Under the pieces are notes generated by a model. The model was not told the origin of the DNA, made no database searches, and saw nothing but the letters and a program-made list of their open reading frames with translations. The translations under genes and the position numbers were made by a program. This document shows, piece after piece, positions 35,480 through 45,525 of a DNA stretch of 64,000 bases (positions are counted from its first letter, which is position 1; each line of letters begins with the position of its first letter). Source of the DNA: an uncultured Polaribacter sp. (lineage in GTDB: Bacteria > Bacteroidota > Bacteroidia > Flavobacteriales > Flavobacteriaceae); the NCBI RefSeq assembly GCF_947497695.1, contig NZ_CANMHM010000003.1, positions 124,001 through 188,000 of the forward strand. Reading direction: 5' to 3'.

Positions 35480-35526
35480 AATAAAATTAAGTTTAAAAAA
35501 AATACTTTTTTCTAACTTAACATGCT

Positions 35527-35608
35527 TATATTTGTATTGTTGATGAGAAATCATCAACACTTTTTCATAGCAATTTTTCCACTCATATTTTTATGAGTGG
35601 TTTTTTTT
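35527..35608 (+). ncRNA. Candidate short RNA ending in a terminator
   Basis: A TATATTTG (-7-like) box at 35527-35534 is followed by a perfect hairpin GTTGATGA-GAAA-TCATCAAC (35539-35558) and then a strong terminator (CCACTCATA / TATGAGTGG, 35579-35600, with T8). It could be an independent RNA of about 70 bases, or just the dnaJ 3' end. No convincing -33 element is seen. Confidence 0.4.
35579..35608 (+). terminator. Rho-independent terminator after dnaJ
   Basis: A 9-bp stem with a TTTT loop followed by eight T residues, 100 bases beyond the dnaJ stop codon and 36 bases before the RNase P RNA. Confidence 0.88.
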
Positions 35609-35643
35609 ATGAAAAATAATTACTTTCAAATAATATAGAAATT

Positions 35644-35942
35644 GCAGACTTATCTTATCGTCACGCTTTTGCGTGAAGGAAAGTCCGGACATCAAAGAGT
35701 AGTATAGCGGATAACATCCGTCCAACGTAAGTTGAGGACCAGTGCAACAGAAAGAATGTACAGTTAGGCTGTAGTGAAACCAGGTAAACTCTATACGATG
35801 CAATGCCATGTATATTAGAGCTTGAGAGCTACTCGCTCGATTCTAAAGGGTAGGCAGATAGATTCTAAGAGTAATTTTAGAACTAGATAAATGATAAGAG
35901 TTCACCTTTTTGGTGAAAACAGGATTCGGCTTATTAGTCTGC
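35644..35942 (+). ncRNA. rnpB: RNase P RNA, bacterial class A
   Basis: The catalytic RNA that matures tRNA 5' ends. The ends pair as P1 (GCAGACT / AGTCTGC). The universal P4 strands are GGAAAGTCCGGAC near the 5' end and ACAGGATTCGGCTTA near the 3' end. Internal landmarks include CAGTGCAACAGAAAG, GTAGTGAAACCAGGTAAACT and ACGATGCAATGCC. About 299 bases. The protein subunit gene rnpA is not in the window. The bases up to 36180 show only A/T-rich sequence. Confidence 0.95.
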
Positions 35943-36180
35943 ATTTTCTATATAATTATCAAAACTTCATAAAAAATCAATAAAACGCTGTTTTTATTGA
36001 TTAAAAATCAGAATAATCGCATATAATTTTTACTTATTCATTAATTAGAGCAATCTATTATTTATGTTTTAATTTTGATATAAAAAATGTAAGTTTGTCG
36101 AATTCAAAATATTAATAAGTTCAGTAGTTCTAGCTTACATCAATATGTAAAAAGAGCTATTAAAACTAAAAATTTCTTTC

Positions 36181-38961
36181 ATGAGCATTTATAAAGATTA
36201 CCTGAAGCAGATAGAAGACAGAAAAGATCTAGGTCTTCATCCACAACCAATTGATAGAGCTGAATTACTAAGCAAAATTATTGATCAAATTAAAGATGTT
36301 AATAATGAGTATAGAGAAGATTCTCTAAACTTTTTCATTTATAATGTTTTACCAGGAACTACAAGTGCTGCAAAGGTTAAAGCTCAGTTTTTAAAAGAAA
36401 TTATTTTAGGTAATTCAGTAGTTAAAGAAATTTCACCTGAATTTGCTTTTGAGCAATTGTCACATATGAAAGGTGGACCATCTGTAGAAGTGTTATTAGA
36501 TTTAGTCTTAGAACAAAAAGATTTTGAGATTGCTAAAAAATCTGCAGAAGTATTAAAAACGCAAGTGTTCTTATACGAAGCTGATACGAATAGATTGGAA
36601 GCTGCTATGCAAAAAGGTTGTCCAATTTCAAAAGAAATTATTGAGAGTTATGCGCAAGCAGAATTCTTTACGAAACTTCCAGAAATTGAAGAAGAAATAG
36701 AAATTGTAACTTTTGTTGCGGGTATTGGAGATATTTCTACAGATTTATTATCTCCTGGTGCAGATGCACATTCAAGATCAGATCGTGAATTACATGGTCA
36801 GTGTATGTTTGAGCACAATAAAAAACAACAAAATGAATTATTAGCATTAAAAGAAAAGCACCCAAATAAGCGTGTAATGTTAATTGCTGATAAAGGAACA
36901 ATGGGAGTAGGTTCCTCTAGAATGTCTGGAGTAAACAATGTTGCATTATGGACAGGAATTCCTTCAAGTCCTTATGTTCCATTTATTAATATTGCACCTG
37001 TAATTGCAGGTACTAATGGTATTGCACCAATTTTTTTAACAACTGTTGGAGTAACTGGTGGTATTGGTATCGATTTAAAAAACTGGGTTAAGCAACAAGA
37101 TTCGAAAGGAAATACAATTGTAGATGCAGAAGGAAATCCTATTTTAAAAGAAGAGTATTCTGTTGCTACAGGTACTGTTTTTACAATCAATACAAAAACA
37201 AAACAATTACTTAAAGATGGTAAAGTTGTAAAAGATATTTCTACAGCTTTAACACCTCCTAAAAAAGAGTTTATAAAAGCAGGAGGTTCTTATGCCGTTG
37301 TTTTTGGTAAGAAATTACAAACTTTTGCTTGTAAAGTTTTAAATATAGAGGTTCCTCAAGTATATGCAGTAGCAAAAGAAGTTTCTATAGAAGATCAAGG
37401 TTTAACTGCTGTTGAGAAAATTTTCAACAGAAATGCAGTAGGAACTACACCAGGAAAAACATTACACGCTGGTTCTAATGTAAGAGTAGAAGTAAACATT
37501 GTAGGTTCTCAAGATACTACAGGTTTAATGACTTCTCAAGAATTAGAGAATATGGCTGCTACAGTAATTTCTCCAATTGTAGATTGTGGATACCAATCTG
37601 GTTGTCACACAGCTTCTGTATGGGATGATAAATCTAAAGCGAACATTCCAAGACTAATGAAGTTTATGAATGACTTTGGATTAGTAACTGCACGTGATCC
37701 TAAAGGACAATACCATGCAATGACAGATGTTATTCATAAAGTATTAAATGATCTTGCAGTAGATGATTGGGACGTAATTATAGGTGGAGATTCACATACA
37801 CGTATGGCAAAAGGTGTTGCTTTTGGTGCAGATTCAGGTACAGTGGCCTTAGCATTGGCTACAGGTGAAGCTACAATGCCAATTCCAGAATCAGTAAAAG
37901 TTACGTTTAAAGGAGAAATGAAATCTTACATGGATTTTCGTGATGTAGTTCATGCTACACAACAACAGATGTTAACTCAATTTGATGGAGAAAATGTTTT
38001 TCAAGGAAAAATTATTGAAGTACATATTGGTACCTTAACTTCTGATCAAGCTTTTACGTTTACAGATTGGACAGCAGAAATGAAAGCAAAAGCATCTATC
38101 TGTATTTCTGAAGATGATACTTTAATTGAGTCTTTAGAAATTTCAAGAGATCGTATTCAAATTATGATTGATAAAGGGATGGATAATCCTAAGCAAGATC
38201 TAAAAGGATTAGTTGATAAAGCTAATGATAGAATTATTGAGATTAAAACAGGAACTAAATCGGCATTAAAACCAGATTCAGATGCTAAATATTATGCAGA
38301 TGTTGTTATAGACTTAGATAAAATTGTTGAACCAATGATTGCAGATCCTGATGTAAATAATGAGGATGTTTCTAAGCGTTATACACACGATAACATTCAA
38401 CCATTATCTTTTTACGGAGGAACTAAAAAAGTAGATTTAGGATTTATTGGCTCTTGTATGATTCATAAAGGAGATATGCAAATTTTAGCTCAAATGTTAA
38501 AAAACATTGAAGCACAACATGGTAAAGTTGAATTTAAAGCTCCTTTAGTGGTTGCACCACCAACCTATAACATTGTTGATGAGTTAAAAGCAGAAGGAGA
38601 CTGGGATATTTTAGTAAAATACTCTGGTTTTGAATTTAATGATGAAGACCCAAAAGGAGCAGCTCGTTTAAAGTATGAGAATATGCTTTATTTAGAACGT
38701 CCTGGTTGTAACTTATGTATGGGAAATCAAGAGAAAGCTGAACCTGGAGATACAGTAATGGCTACTTCCACACGTTTATTTCAAGGTAGAGTTGTAAAAG
38801 ATACAGGAGAGAAAAAAGGAGAATCTTTATTATCTTCAACACCAGTAGTAGTATTATCTACAGTATTAGGTAGAACACCTACTATGGCAGAATATGAGGC
38901 TGCAGTTGAGGGTATTGTTTTAACAAAGTTTAAACCTTCTACTCAACAATTAGTAAGTTAA
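36181..38961 (+). CDS. acnB: Bifunctional aconitate hydratase 2 / 2-methylisocitrate dehydratase
   Basis: A citrate-cycle enzyme that isomerises citrate to isocitrate; AcnB enzymes may also act in 2-methylcitrate metabolism. The 926-residue protein has the AcnB order: N-terminal HEAT-like helical domain (about 1-160), the swivel domain next, then the catalytic domains. Iron-sulfur Cys residues are in SGCHTASVWDD, LGFIGSCMIHKG and RPGCNLCMGNQEKA. It stands just upstream of an unrelated, mitochondrial-type aconitase gene and has its own terminator. Confidence 0.95.
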   Translation: MSIYKDYLKQIEDRKDLGLHPQPIDRAELLSKIIDQIKDVNNEYREDSLNFFIYNVLPGTTSAAKVKAQFLKEIILGNSVVKEISPEFAFEQLSHMKGGPSVEVLLDLVLEQKDFEIAKKSAEVLKTQVFLYEADTNRLEAAMQKGCPISKEIIESYAQAEFFTKLPEIEEEIEIVTFVAGIGDISTDLLSPGADAHSRSDRELHGQCMFEHNKKQQNELLALKEKHPNKRVMLIADKGTMGVGSSRMSGVNNVALWTGIPSSPYVPFINIAPVIAGTNGIAPIFLTTVGVTGGIGIDLKNWVKQQDSKGNTIVDAEGNPILKEEYSVATGTVFTINTKTKQLLKDGKVVKDISTALTPPKKEFIKAGGSYAVVFGKKLQTFACKVLNIEVPQVYAVAKEVSIEDQGLTAVEKIFNRNAVGTTPGKTLHAGSNVRVEVNIVGSQDTTGLMTSQELENMAATVISPIVDCGYQSGCHTASVWDDKSKANIPRLMKFMNDFGLVTARDPKGQYHAMTDVIHKVLNDLAVDDWDVIIGGDSHTRMAKGVAFGADSGTVALALATGEATMPIPESVKVTFKGEMKSYMDFRDVVHATQQQMLTQFDGENVFQGKIIEVHIGTLTSDQAFTFTDWTAEMKAKASICISEDDTLIESLEISRDRIQIMIDKGMDNPKQDLKGLVDKANDRIIEIKTGTKSALKPDSDAKYYADVVIDLDKIVEPMIADPDVNNEDVSKRYTHDNIQPLSFYGGTKKVDLGFIGSCMIHKGDMQILAQMLKNIEAQHGKVEFKAPLVVAPPTYNIVDELKAEGDWDILVKYSGFEFNDEDPKGAARLKYENMLYLERPGCNLCMGNQEKAEPGDTVMATSTRLFQGRVVKDTGEKKGESLLSSTPVVVLSTVLGRTPTMAEYEAAVEGIVLTKFKPSTQQLVS

Positions 38962-38978
38962 ATTATTAAATCATATTT

Positions 38979-39011
38979 AAAGCCTGAGTTTTAATACTCA
39001 GGCTTTTTTTT
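38979..39011 (+). terminator. Rho-independent terminator of acnB
   Basis: An 11-bp stem (AAAGCCTGAGT / ACTCAGGCTTT) followed by an extended T run, 18 bases after the acnB stop. Confidence 0.9.
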
Positions 39012-39147
39012 ATCAATTTAATTGATGATTAATTTTACAGCATCATTTATACTGATATACATATTGTAAAATTGTTACATCACTTTTTTTTAAATATTTC
39101 TATATTTTGTATATTTATCACTATTAATAATTAAAACGGCAAAGATT

Positions 39148-41418
39148 ATGGCATTTGATATTGATATGATTAAAAAAGTGTATGCAACAATTGTAGAACG
39201 TGTTGATGCAGCTAAAAAATTGACAGGAAAACCACTAACTTTAGCAGAGAAAATATTATATTCTCATTTATGGGATGATACCTCTAATAAAGCATTTGTA
39301 AGAGGTAAAGACTATGTAGATTTTGCTCCAGATAGAATTGCATTACAAGATGCTACTGCCCAAATGGCATTGCTGCAATTTATGCAAGCAGGTAAAAGTA
39401 AAGTTGCTGTACCAACAACAACACATTGTGATCATTTAATTCAAGCTAAAAACGGAGCTTCTTCAGATTTGCAATCAGCATTAAATACAAGTAACGAGGT
39501 TTTTAATTTTTTAGAATCCGTTTCTAACAAATATGGATTAGGTTTTTGGAAACCAGGAGCAGGAATTATTCATCAAGTAGTGTTAGAAAATTATGCTTTT
39601 CCAGGAGGAATGATGATTGGTACAGATTCTCACACAGTAAATGCTGGTGGTTTAGGAATGGTTGCTATTGGAGTAGGAGGTGCAGATGCAGTAGATGTAA
39701 TGGCAGGAATGCCTTGGGAATTAAAATTCCCAAAATTAATTGGTGTAAAATTAACGGGAACATTATCTGGTTGGACTGCTCCAAAAGATGTTATCTTAAA
39801 GGTAGCAGATATTCTTACTGTTAAAGGAGGAACTGGTGCTATTGTAGAATATTTTGGGCCTGGTGCAATTTCTATGTCTTGCACAGGAAAAGGTACTATT
39901 TGTAATATGGGAGCAGAAATTGGTGCAACCACTTCAACTTTTGGGTATGACGATTCTATGGAACGTTATTTACGTGCCACAGATAGAGAAGATGTTGCAG
40001 ATGCAGCAAACCAAGTTAAAGATTATCTTACAGGTGATGCTGAAGTATATGCAAACCCTGAACAGTATTTTGACCAAGTAATAGAAATTAATTTATCAGA
40101 ATTAAGTCCGTTATTAAATGGGCCTTTTACACCAGATTTATCTACAAAAGCAGGTACTGACATGACAAAAGCTGCAAATACTAATAATTGGCCTTTAAAA
40201 ATAGAATGGGGCTTGATAGGTTCTTGTACCAACTCGTCTTACGAAGATTTATCTAGAGCTTCATCTATTGCACAACAAGCTATTGATAAAAATTTAGGCA
40301 TAAAAGCAGAATTTGGAATCAACCCAGGTTCAGAAAAAGTAAGATATACAGCAGAAAGAGATGGTATTTTAGGAATCTTTGAACAATTAGATGCTACTAT
40401 TTTTACAAATGCTTGTGGGCCTTGTATTGGGCAATGGGCAAGGTATTCAGATCCAAAAAATGCTCCTAAAAATTCTATAATCCATTCTTTTAATAGAAAC
40501 TTTGCAAAACGTGCAGATGGCAATCCAAACACACATGCATTTGTAGCATCGCCAGAAATGGTTGCTGCTGTTACTATTGCTGGGCGTTTAGATTTTAATC
40601 CGATGACTGATAAATTAATCAATAAAAACGGAGAAGAAGTAATGTTAGATGAGCCAACAGGTTGGGAATTACCTCCAAAAGGTTTTGAAGTAAAAGATGA
40701 TGGATTTTTAGCACCTAAAGAAGATGGTAGCCAAGTACAAATTGCAGTAAAAAATGATTCTGAAAGATTACAACTTTTAGAGCCTTTTACACCTTTAGGA
40801 AGTTCTATTACAGGAGCAAAATTATTGATAAAAGCTTTTGGGAAATGTACTACAGATCATATTTCTATGGCTGGACCTTGGTTACGTTATAGAGGCCATT
40901 TAGATAATATTGCTAATAATACTTTAATTGGAGCTGTAAATGCCTATAATAAAAAGACCAATTTTGTTAAAAATCAATTAACAGGAGAATTTGGTGGTGT
41001 ACCAGATACAGCAAGGGCTTATAAAGCTGCAGGAGTAAATTCTATTGTTGTTGGAGATCATAATTATGGTGAGGGGTCTTCTAGAGAACATGCAGCAATG
41101 CAGCCAAGACATTTAGGTGTTGCAGCTGTAATTGTAAAATCGTTTGCTAGAATACATGAAACCAACTTGAAAAAGCAAGGAATGTTAGGTTTAACTTTTG
41201 CAAACGAAGCAGATTACAATTTAATACAAGAAGATGACACTTTTAACTTTTTAGATTTAAAGGATTTTGCTCCAGACAAACCATTAACTATAGAGGTAGT
41301 TCATGCAGATGGTTCTAAAGATACAATTTTAGCAAACCATACTTATAATCAAGGTCAAATAGAATGGTACAAAGAAGGTTCTGCTTTAAACTTGATTAAA
41401 AAGCAAAATGCTTATTAA
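39148..41418 (+). CDS. acn: Aconitate hydratase, mitochondrial type
   Basis: A 756-residue aconitase of the mitochondrial-like branch, as judged from its length and N-terminus [17 protein letters not shown]. The [4Fe-4S] cysteines lie in [18 protein letters not shown] and [11 protein letters not shown]; the C-terminal swivel domain contains [16 protein letters not shown] and [17 protein letters not shown] with catalytic Ser and Arg. It catalyses the same citrate to isocitrate reaction as the AcnB upstream. It has its own upstream region and terminator, so the two may respond to different signals. Confidence 0.94.
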   Translation: MAFDIDMIKKVYATIVERVDAAKKLTGKPLTLAEKILYSHLWDDTSNKAFVRGKDYVDFAPDRIALQDATAQMALLQFMQAGKSKVAVPTTTHCDHLIQAKNGASSDLQSALNTSNEVFNFLESVSNKYGLGFWKPGAGIIHQVVLENYAFPGGMMIGTDSHTVNAGGLGMVAIGVGGADAVDVMAGMPWELKFPKLIGVKLTGTLSGWTAPKDVILKVADILTVKGGTGAIVEYFGPGAISMSCTGKGTICNMGAEIGATTSTFGYDDSMERYLRATDREDVADAANQVKDYLTGDAEVYANPEQYFDQVIEINLSELSPLLNGPFTPDLSTKAGTDMTKAANTNNWPLKIEWGLIGSCTNSSYEDLSRASSIAQQAIDKNLGIKAEFGINPGSEKVRYTAERDGILGIFEQLDATIFTNACGPCIGQWARYSDPKNAPKNSIIHSFNRNFAKRADGNPNTHAFVASPEMVAAVTIAGRLDFNPMTDKLINKNGEEVMLDEPTGWELPPKGFEVKDDGFLAPKEDGSQVQIAVKNDSERLQLLEPFTPLGSSITGAKLLIKAFGKCTTDHISMAGPWLRYRGHLDNIANNTLIGAVNAYNKKTNFVKNQLTGEFGGVPDTARAYKAAGVNSIVVGDHNYGEGSSREHAAMQPRHLGVAAVIVKSFARIHETNLKKQGMLGLTFANEADYNLIQEDDTFNFLDLKDFAPDKPLTIEVVHADGSKDTILANHTYNQGQIEWYKEGSALNLIKKQNAY

Positions 41419-41420
41419 TA

Positions 41421-41444
41421 TAATAAACTAATATTAGTTTATTA
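41421..41444. repeat. Perfect 24-base palindrome after acn
   Basis: TAATAAACTAAT followed by its exact complement, 2 bases after the stop codon of the aconitase gene. Confidence 0.7.
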
Positions 41445-41450
41445 TGATTT

Positions 41451-41483
41451 AAAAATCCAGCTTTTTTTAGCTGGATTTTTTAT
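41451..41483 (+). terminator. Rho-independent terminator of acn
   Basis: A perfect 12-bp stem (AAAAATCCAGCT / AGCTGGATTTTT), directly downstream of the 24-base palindrome. Confidence 0.85.
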
Positions 41484-41569
41484 GAATAACGAAATTTAAA
41501 AATTAAATTATTCGTTTTACTATTTTTCTATTTACTTTATTTTTTTTTGGATACCCAATAGTAACTAAA

Positions 41570-42360
41570 TTATAAGCCTCCTAACCAGTCACTTAATCTA
41601 TCTAACCAACTATCTAAATAGTCTTTTCTGTTTGTGTCAAGAGAAAAACCATGACCTCCAAAAGGATAAATATGCATTTCTACTTTTATGTTTTTATCAT
41701 TTAATGCTTTGTAAAACTGTAAACTATTAAATTTTTACGAGATCCTTTATGTGTATAATTATTTTGCAGAGTAATTACAGGTTATATTAAAGCCATAAAA
41801 TTAGGTCTTGCAGCAATTGTATCTAAAGGTTCTTCTTTAAAATCATTGACTCTATTAAATTAAGTTCCTAATGTTGCTGCTAAATGACCACCAGCAGAAA
41901 AACCAATAACACCAATTTTGTTAATATTGATGTCAAATTTTTCGGCATTGAATCGAACATATCTAATAGCTCTTTGTGCATCTTGTATAGGAGCGTTATA
42001 TGATGTGATAATAGATTTAGAATTTGGCAATCGATATTTTAAAACAAAAGCAGTAATACCTTTGCTATTAAGCCATTTAGCAATATCTGTACCCTCCCAA
42101 TCATAGGCTAAATATCCATAACCACCTCCATGGCAAATAATTATTGCTTTACCTGTTCTATTTTGTTTTGTAGGAGTAAAGATTTCTAGAGTTGGATTTT
42201 TTACCTTATAAACACGATTGATATTCTCTTTTTTTATAACTTCTATTTCTGAAGTTTTTTTACTGTTAGGAATTGTGTTCCAAAGATGAATCACTTCATT
42301 TTGTGACACACTATGTATAGTCACAAAAATTAAACAAAATAAAATACTATTTTTTTTCAT
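41570..42360 (-). pseudogene. Alpha/beta hydrolase (acetylxylan esterase-like), degraded
   Basis: The 5' part is intact: signal peptide MKKNSILFCLIFVTIHSVS, IIICHGGGYGYLAYDWEG (oxyanion HGGG) and the nucleophile elbow GVIGFSAGGHLAATLG. It then meets an in-frame stop (about 41862) and, in the same frame, FNRVNDFKEEPLDTIAARP and a second stop near PVITLQNNYTHKG. After RKNLI the frame changes and NSLQFYKALNDKN appears, followed by IYPFGGHGFSLDT and DSWLDRLSDWLGGL to the natural end. The section with the catalytic Asp is missing, so there is an internal deletion as well as stops. The gene was probably a secreted carbohydrate esterase. Confidence 0.88.
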
Positions 42361-42647
42361 TAAATGATGTCTTGTAGTAAAGGTTTTTTTATAAGCTTGA
42401 GCAGTTTTTTGTTTGATATTAAGGTTTATAAAGTTCTTTATTTTTTTCCTTTAGTAAATTAAACATTTTTAAATTTAATGATTATGATTTTTTAGAAAAT
42501 CTTTTTTAAATAAGGTTAAAGTTGCTTTTTTTTAAGGAAATTAATTAATGATTTTAAAGAACAACTTCTTAAAATCTATGTTTTTTATTTAAACTTTAAA
42601 AGATTAGTGCTTTACAAGATAATATGAAATGATTGCTAAAAACGAAA
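42361..42647. other. A/T-rich intergenic stretch, no feature seen
   Basis: Between the decayed esterase and the tRNA terminator I see only A/T-rich sequence with no supported frame, hairpin or promoter. Confidence 0.5.
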
Positions 42648-42680
42648 AAAACCTTGTTAATTATAAATTAACAAGGTTTT
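42648..42680 (-). terminator. Rho-independent terminator of tRNA-Lys
   Basis: A perfect 15-bp stem (AAAACCTTGTTAATT / complement) with a T tract on the minus strand, 11 bases beyond the tRNA 3' end. Confidence 0.88.
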
Positions 42681-42690
42681 AGTTATTTTG

Positions 42691-42763
42691 TGACCGGGCT
42701 GGGGCTCGAACCCAGGACCCTCTCCTTAAAAGGGAGATGCTCTACCAACTGAGCTACCAGGTC
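42691..42763 (-). tRNA. tRNA-Lys (anticodon TTT)
   Basis: On the minus strand the cloverleaf reads GACCTGG (acceptor), TAGCTCAGTTGGTAGAGCA (D arm), CTCCCTTTTAAGGAG (anticodon stem and loop with TTT) and GGTTCGAGCCC (T arm), closed by CCGGTC and discriminator A. No CCA is encoded at the 3' end. Confidence 0.96.
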
Positions 42764-42859
42764 TTTTTTGTAAACGAGTGCAAATATACTATCAAACATT
42801 GGAATTATTAGCATTAATTTGGATATTTTTTATAGATATTTGCATAAAATAAGAAAGAA

Positions 42860-43378
42860 ATGAAAATAGTATTACTAGGGTACATGGCTTCAGGAAAATC
42901 AAGTATTGGCAAACGACTTTCTAAAAAGTTATCTATTAGCTTTTTAGATCTTGATGACTATATTATAGATAAAGAAAAAATGTCTATTTCAGATATATTT
43001 GAAACTAAAGGAGAAATCTACTTTAGATTGATTGAACACAAATATTTAAAAGAAATTCTTGAAAAAGATCAAAATTTTATTCTTGCTTTGGGAGGAGGAA
43101 CACCTTGTTATGCGAATAATATGGAAGCAATACATAAAAATGAAGATGTAAATTCTATCTACTTACAAGGAAGTACTAAAACGATGATAGAACGTTTGAT
43201 TAGAAAAAAAGCAAAAAGACCATTAATTGCATCGTTATCAGATGATAAAATACCTGAGTTTGTTGCAAAACATCTTTTTGAAAGACGTCCTTTTTATGAG
43301 CAAGCAAAAACAACTATTAAGATAGATGATAAAACAAAAAAAGATGTTGCAGAAGAATTGGCACAGCTTTTAAATTAA
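42860..43378 (+). CDS. aroK: Shikimate kinase
   Basis: Phosphorylates shikimate at the 3-hydroxyl in the chorismate pathway. The 172-residue P-loop kinase has Walker A GYMASGKSS (7-15), the shikimate-binding DLDDYI (34-39), FRLIEH, GGGTPCY (substrate-binding Gly loop) and the lid with RPLI and ERRPFYEQA. Full length. It converges with, and overlaps by 9 bases, the phosphoribosyltransferase gene on the other strand. Confidence 0.94.
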   Translation: MKIVLLGYMASGKSSIGKRLSKKLSISFLDLDDYIIDKEKMSISDIFETKGEIYFRLIEHKYLKEILEKDQNFILALGGGTPCYANNMEAIHKNEDVNSIYLQGSTKTMIERLIRKKAKRPLIASLSDDKIPEFVAKHLFERRPFYEQAKTTIKIDDKTKKDVAEELAQLLN

Positions 43379-43873
43379 ATAAGCAACATCTTCTTTTTCA
43401 GAAAAATCAACATGAATGTGTTCTTTTACAGAAGTTGATAAAGAAATTCCTTTAAAATCAGCTTTTACAGGGTATTTTTTATGATTTCTATTCACTAATA
43501 CAGCTGTTTTAAAGCTTTTTAAAGGAACATCTAAAAAATGCTTTATTCCATATATTAAAGTAGTTCCAGAACTTAAAACATCATCAACCAAAACTAAAGA
43601 TTTGTTTTTATAATCTTCAACATTTAAAGAAGTTGTAATTGGTTTTAAAGGTTTTTTCTTATCAATAGTAACTTTACATATGGTTACTTTTAAAGGTGAT
43701 ATTTCTTTTAAAATAATTTCTAATTTTTCAGCAAAAAGATAGCCATTACCAATAATACCTGCAAGTATAACCTCTTTTTCAGCAGTATTTGATTCGTAAA
43801 TTTGATACGCTATTCGTTTAATTTTTTGAGAAATTTGTAATTGATTTAATATAATATTATCTGATGTTTTCAT
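43370..43873 (-). CDS. Phosphoribosyltransferase family protein (PyrR-like)
   Basis: A 167-residue type I PRTase fold. The PRPP-binding motif is LVLVDDVLSSGTTLIYG (near 93-109), and GIIGNGYLFAEKL provides the phosphate loop. The overall length and KVTICKVTIDKKKPLKPITT resemble PyrR-like uracil phosphoribosyltransferase/regulator proteins, but whether it regulates pyrimidine genes cannot be said. It overlaps the hslR gene upstream by 4 bases (co-translated) and converges with aroK. Confidence 0.85.
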   Translation of the reverse strand: MKTSDNIILNQLQISQKIKRIAYQIYESNTAEKEVILAGIIGNGYLFAEKLEIILKEISPLKVTICKVTIDKKKPLKPITTSLNVEDYKNKSLVLVDDVLSSGTTLIYGIKHFLDVPLKSFKTAVLVNRNHKKYPVKADFKGISLSTSVKEHIHVDFSEKEDVAYLI

Positions 43874-44250
43874 ATTTCTTCTGTTGTATCGTCTTGATAA
43901 TTATCAATGTCTCTTCTATCTTTTTTGGTAGGTCTTCCAGCTCCTTTTTTACGATAGTAATCTTTTGCAAATTTTAAAAGTTCTGTTTTTTCAAAAGCTT
44001 CTTTAGGGGTAACATCTTTTCTGTAAAGATCTACTAATTTAGCACCAACTCTACTTTCTGGTAAATCTAAAACTTTTATTTGATAATTGATTTGATTTTT
44101 TCGTACTAAAATCAGCTCATCTCCAAAAACTTCTTTTGAAGGTTTTAAATTTTTACCATCTATCTTAACTTGTCCTTTTTTACATGCTGCTGTAGCAATA
44201 CTTCTTGTTTTAAAAATACGAATACACCACAAATATTTATCAATTCTCAT
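43870..44250 (-). CDS. hslR: RNA-binding S4 domain protein, Hsp15-like
   Basis: A 126-residue protein with an N-terminal S4 RNA-binding domain (MRIDKYLWCIRIFKTRSIAT through LKPSKEV, about 1-45), followed by a beta region and a basic C-terminal tail with YYRKKGAGRPTKKDRRDID. This matches heat-shock protein 15 (HslR), which binds stalled 50S subunits with attached nascent chains. No sigma-54-like promoter of the type found for other heat-shock genes here is seen upstream. It is in a two-gene unit with the phosphoribosyltransferase. Confidence 0.88.
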   Translation of the reverse strand: MRIDKYLWCIRIFKTRSIATAACKKGQVKIDGKNLKPSKEVFGDELILVRKNQINYQIKVLDLPESRVGAKLVDLYRKDVTPKEAFEKTELLKFAKDYYRKKGAGRPTKKDRRDIDNYQDDTTEEI

Positions 44251-44329
44251 AAAAATAGTTAAAATAGTTTGTTTATCTTTTTACAAAGGTATAAAATTGG
44301 TAAATTGCATCCTCTAAATTAAAGATTAA

Positions 44330-45160
44330 ATGATTAAAATTAAAAATATTTTTTCACTTCTATTCATAGGCGTAGTTGTAATGTATTCTTGTGATGATGA
44401 TATTATTGGAAATGTAAATCCATTTGCAAATGTTGATTATGAAGAATTGGCAAAAACAGAAAATGATTCGATATTAAAATTTTTGAAAACTCATTATTAT
44501 AAGGCTAATTCCGACTTTGAGTTAGATTCTTTTGAATTCATTACAAATGACGGACAAACATCTCTTTTTGATGATGGAAAATTAAAAGATACCATTATTA
44601 CAAGAAACAATATAGCATATACTTTGTACACTTATGTACATGAACAGGGCAGTCCTAACGCAGGCAATGATAAAGGTTTTCCAAGTACTATAGATTCTTT
44701 ATTTGTAAACTACACGCGTAATAGTTTAATTAATAATAGTTTATCAGTTTCTTTTTTACCTAATAGTAATTCTCTTGATATTAAAGAGCAATTTTGGTTA
44801 CCAAATACCATAATTGGTTTTGCTGCAGCAGCTACTCATTTTAAAGGTGGAAATAATGAAACAAATAATGGTCCTATTACTTATACAAATACAGGGAAAG
44901 GATATTTTTTTATTCCAAGTGGTCTTGCATATCCTTCCATAAATTTTCAATTTGGTTTTGAAGATCCTAATGGGCGTCCTTATGACCAAACATTGATATT
45001 TAAATTTGAACTTTTAGATATTGTGCAAAATACAGATCATGATAATGATGGAAAACCTTCCATTAACGAAGATACAAATGGAGATAAAGATCCAACGAAT
45101 GATTTTAGTGATAAAACGAATCCTAATGTGCCAGATTTTTTAAATCCTAATGTAAACTAG
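44330..45160 (+). CDS. Lipoprotein, FKBP-like flavobacterial family
   Basis: A 276-residue lipoprotein: signal MIKIKNIFSLLFIGVVVMYSC with a lipobox Cys at 21 followed by DDD. The body (about 100-235) has a pattern like a divergent FKBP-type peptidyl-prolyl isomerase, with GKGYFFIPSGLAYPS where FKBPs have the IPxxLAYG segment. The tail DHDNDGKPSINEDTNGDKD and following Asp/Asn-rich repeats resemble calcium-binding thrombospondin type 3 loops. Such proteins are common cell-surface lipoproteins in Flavobacteriaceae. Catalytic activity is doubtful because the FKBP core is poorly kept. Confidence 0.7.
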   Translation: MIKIKNIFSLLFIGVVVMYSCDDDIIGNVNPFANVDYEELAKTENDSILKFLKTHYYKANSDFELDSFEFITNDGQTSLFDDGKLKDTIITRNNIAYTLYTYVHEQGSPNAGNDKGFPSTIDSLFVNYTRNSLINNSLSVSFLPNSNSLDIKEQFWLPNTIIGFAAAATHFKGGNNETNNGPITYTNTGKGYFFIPSGLAYPSINFQFGFEDPNGRPYDQTLIFKFELLDIVQNTDHDNDGKPSINEDTNGDKDPTNDFSDKTNPNVPDFLNPNVN

Positions 45161-45183
45161 TAATTTTTTTATTACAACATTAT

Positions 45184-45215
45184 AAAACTCTTGAAAATTT
45201 CAAGAGTTTTTTTGT
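45184..45215 (+). terminator. Rho-independent terminator
   Basis: Inverted repeat AAAACTCTTGA / TCAAGAGTTTT followed by T7, 24 bases beyond the FKBP-like lipoprotein stop. The 260 bases after it hold nothing I can support. Confidence 0.88.
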
Positions 45216-45472
45216 ACATTCTATTTTACATTTGATAAAATATCAATTTTAGAAAACATATTAAAATGATTTTTGTTAGCATACTTAAAATTGTTTCCGT
45301 ACAATTTTTATCTAATTTAATATAAAAATAGATAAACTTATAGCGTTCTATTGAAAATTAATAAGTATCAATGTCTGCTATTAATAATCCCTTTATCTGA
45401 ATTATTCTTGTAATTAAATTTTATTATTTGCTGCTTAAAAACAAATTTAAACAACATAAATGAATTGTAAAT

Positions 45473-45505
45473 AAAAAGGCAGTAATTTAAAATTACTGCC
45501 TTTTT
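45473..45505 (-). terminator. Rho-independent terminator of the outer membrane protein gene
   Basis: A perfect 16-bp stem (AAAAAGGCAGTAATTT / complement) with a T tract on the minus strand, 21 bases beyond the stop at 45526. Confidence 0.9.
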
Positions 45506-45525
45506 GTTAAAATTTATAAGATTTT

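Noticed and set aside
44294-44312. Sigma-54-like site before the FKBP-like lipoprotein
   Set aside because: TTGG and TTGC are present, but GG and GC are separated by only 6 bases rather than 10.
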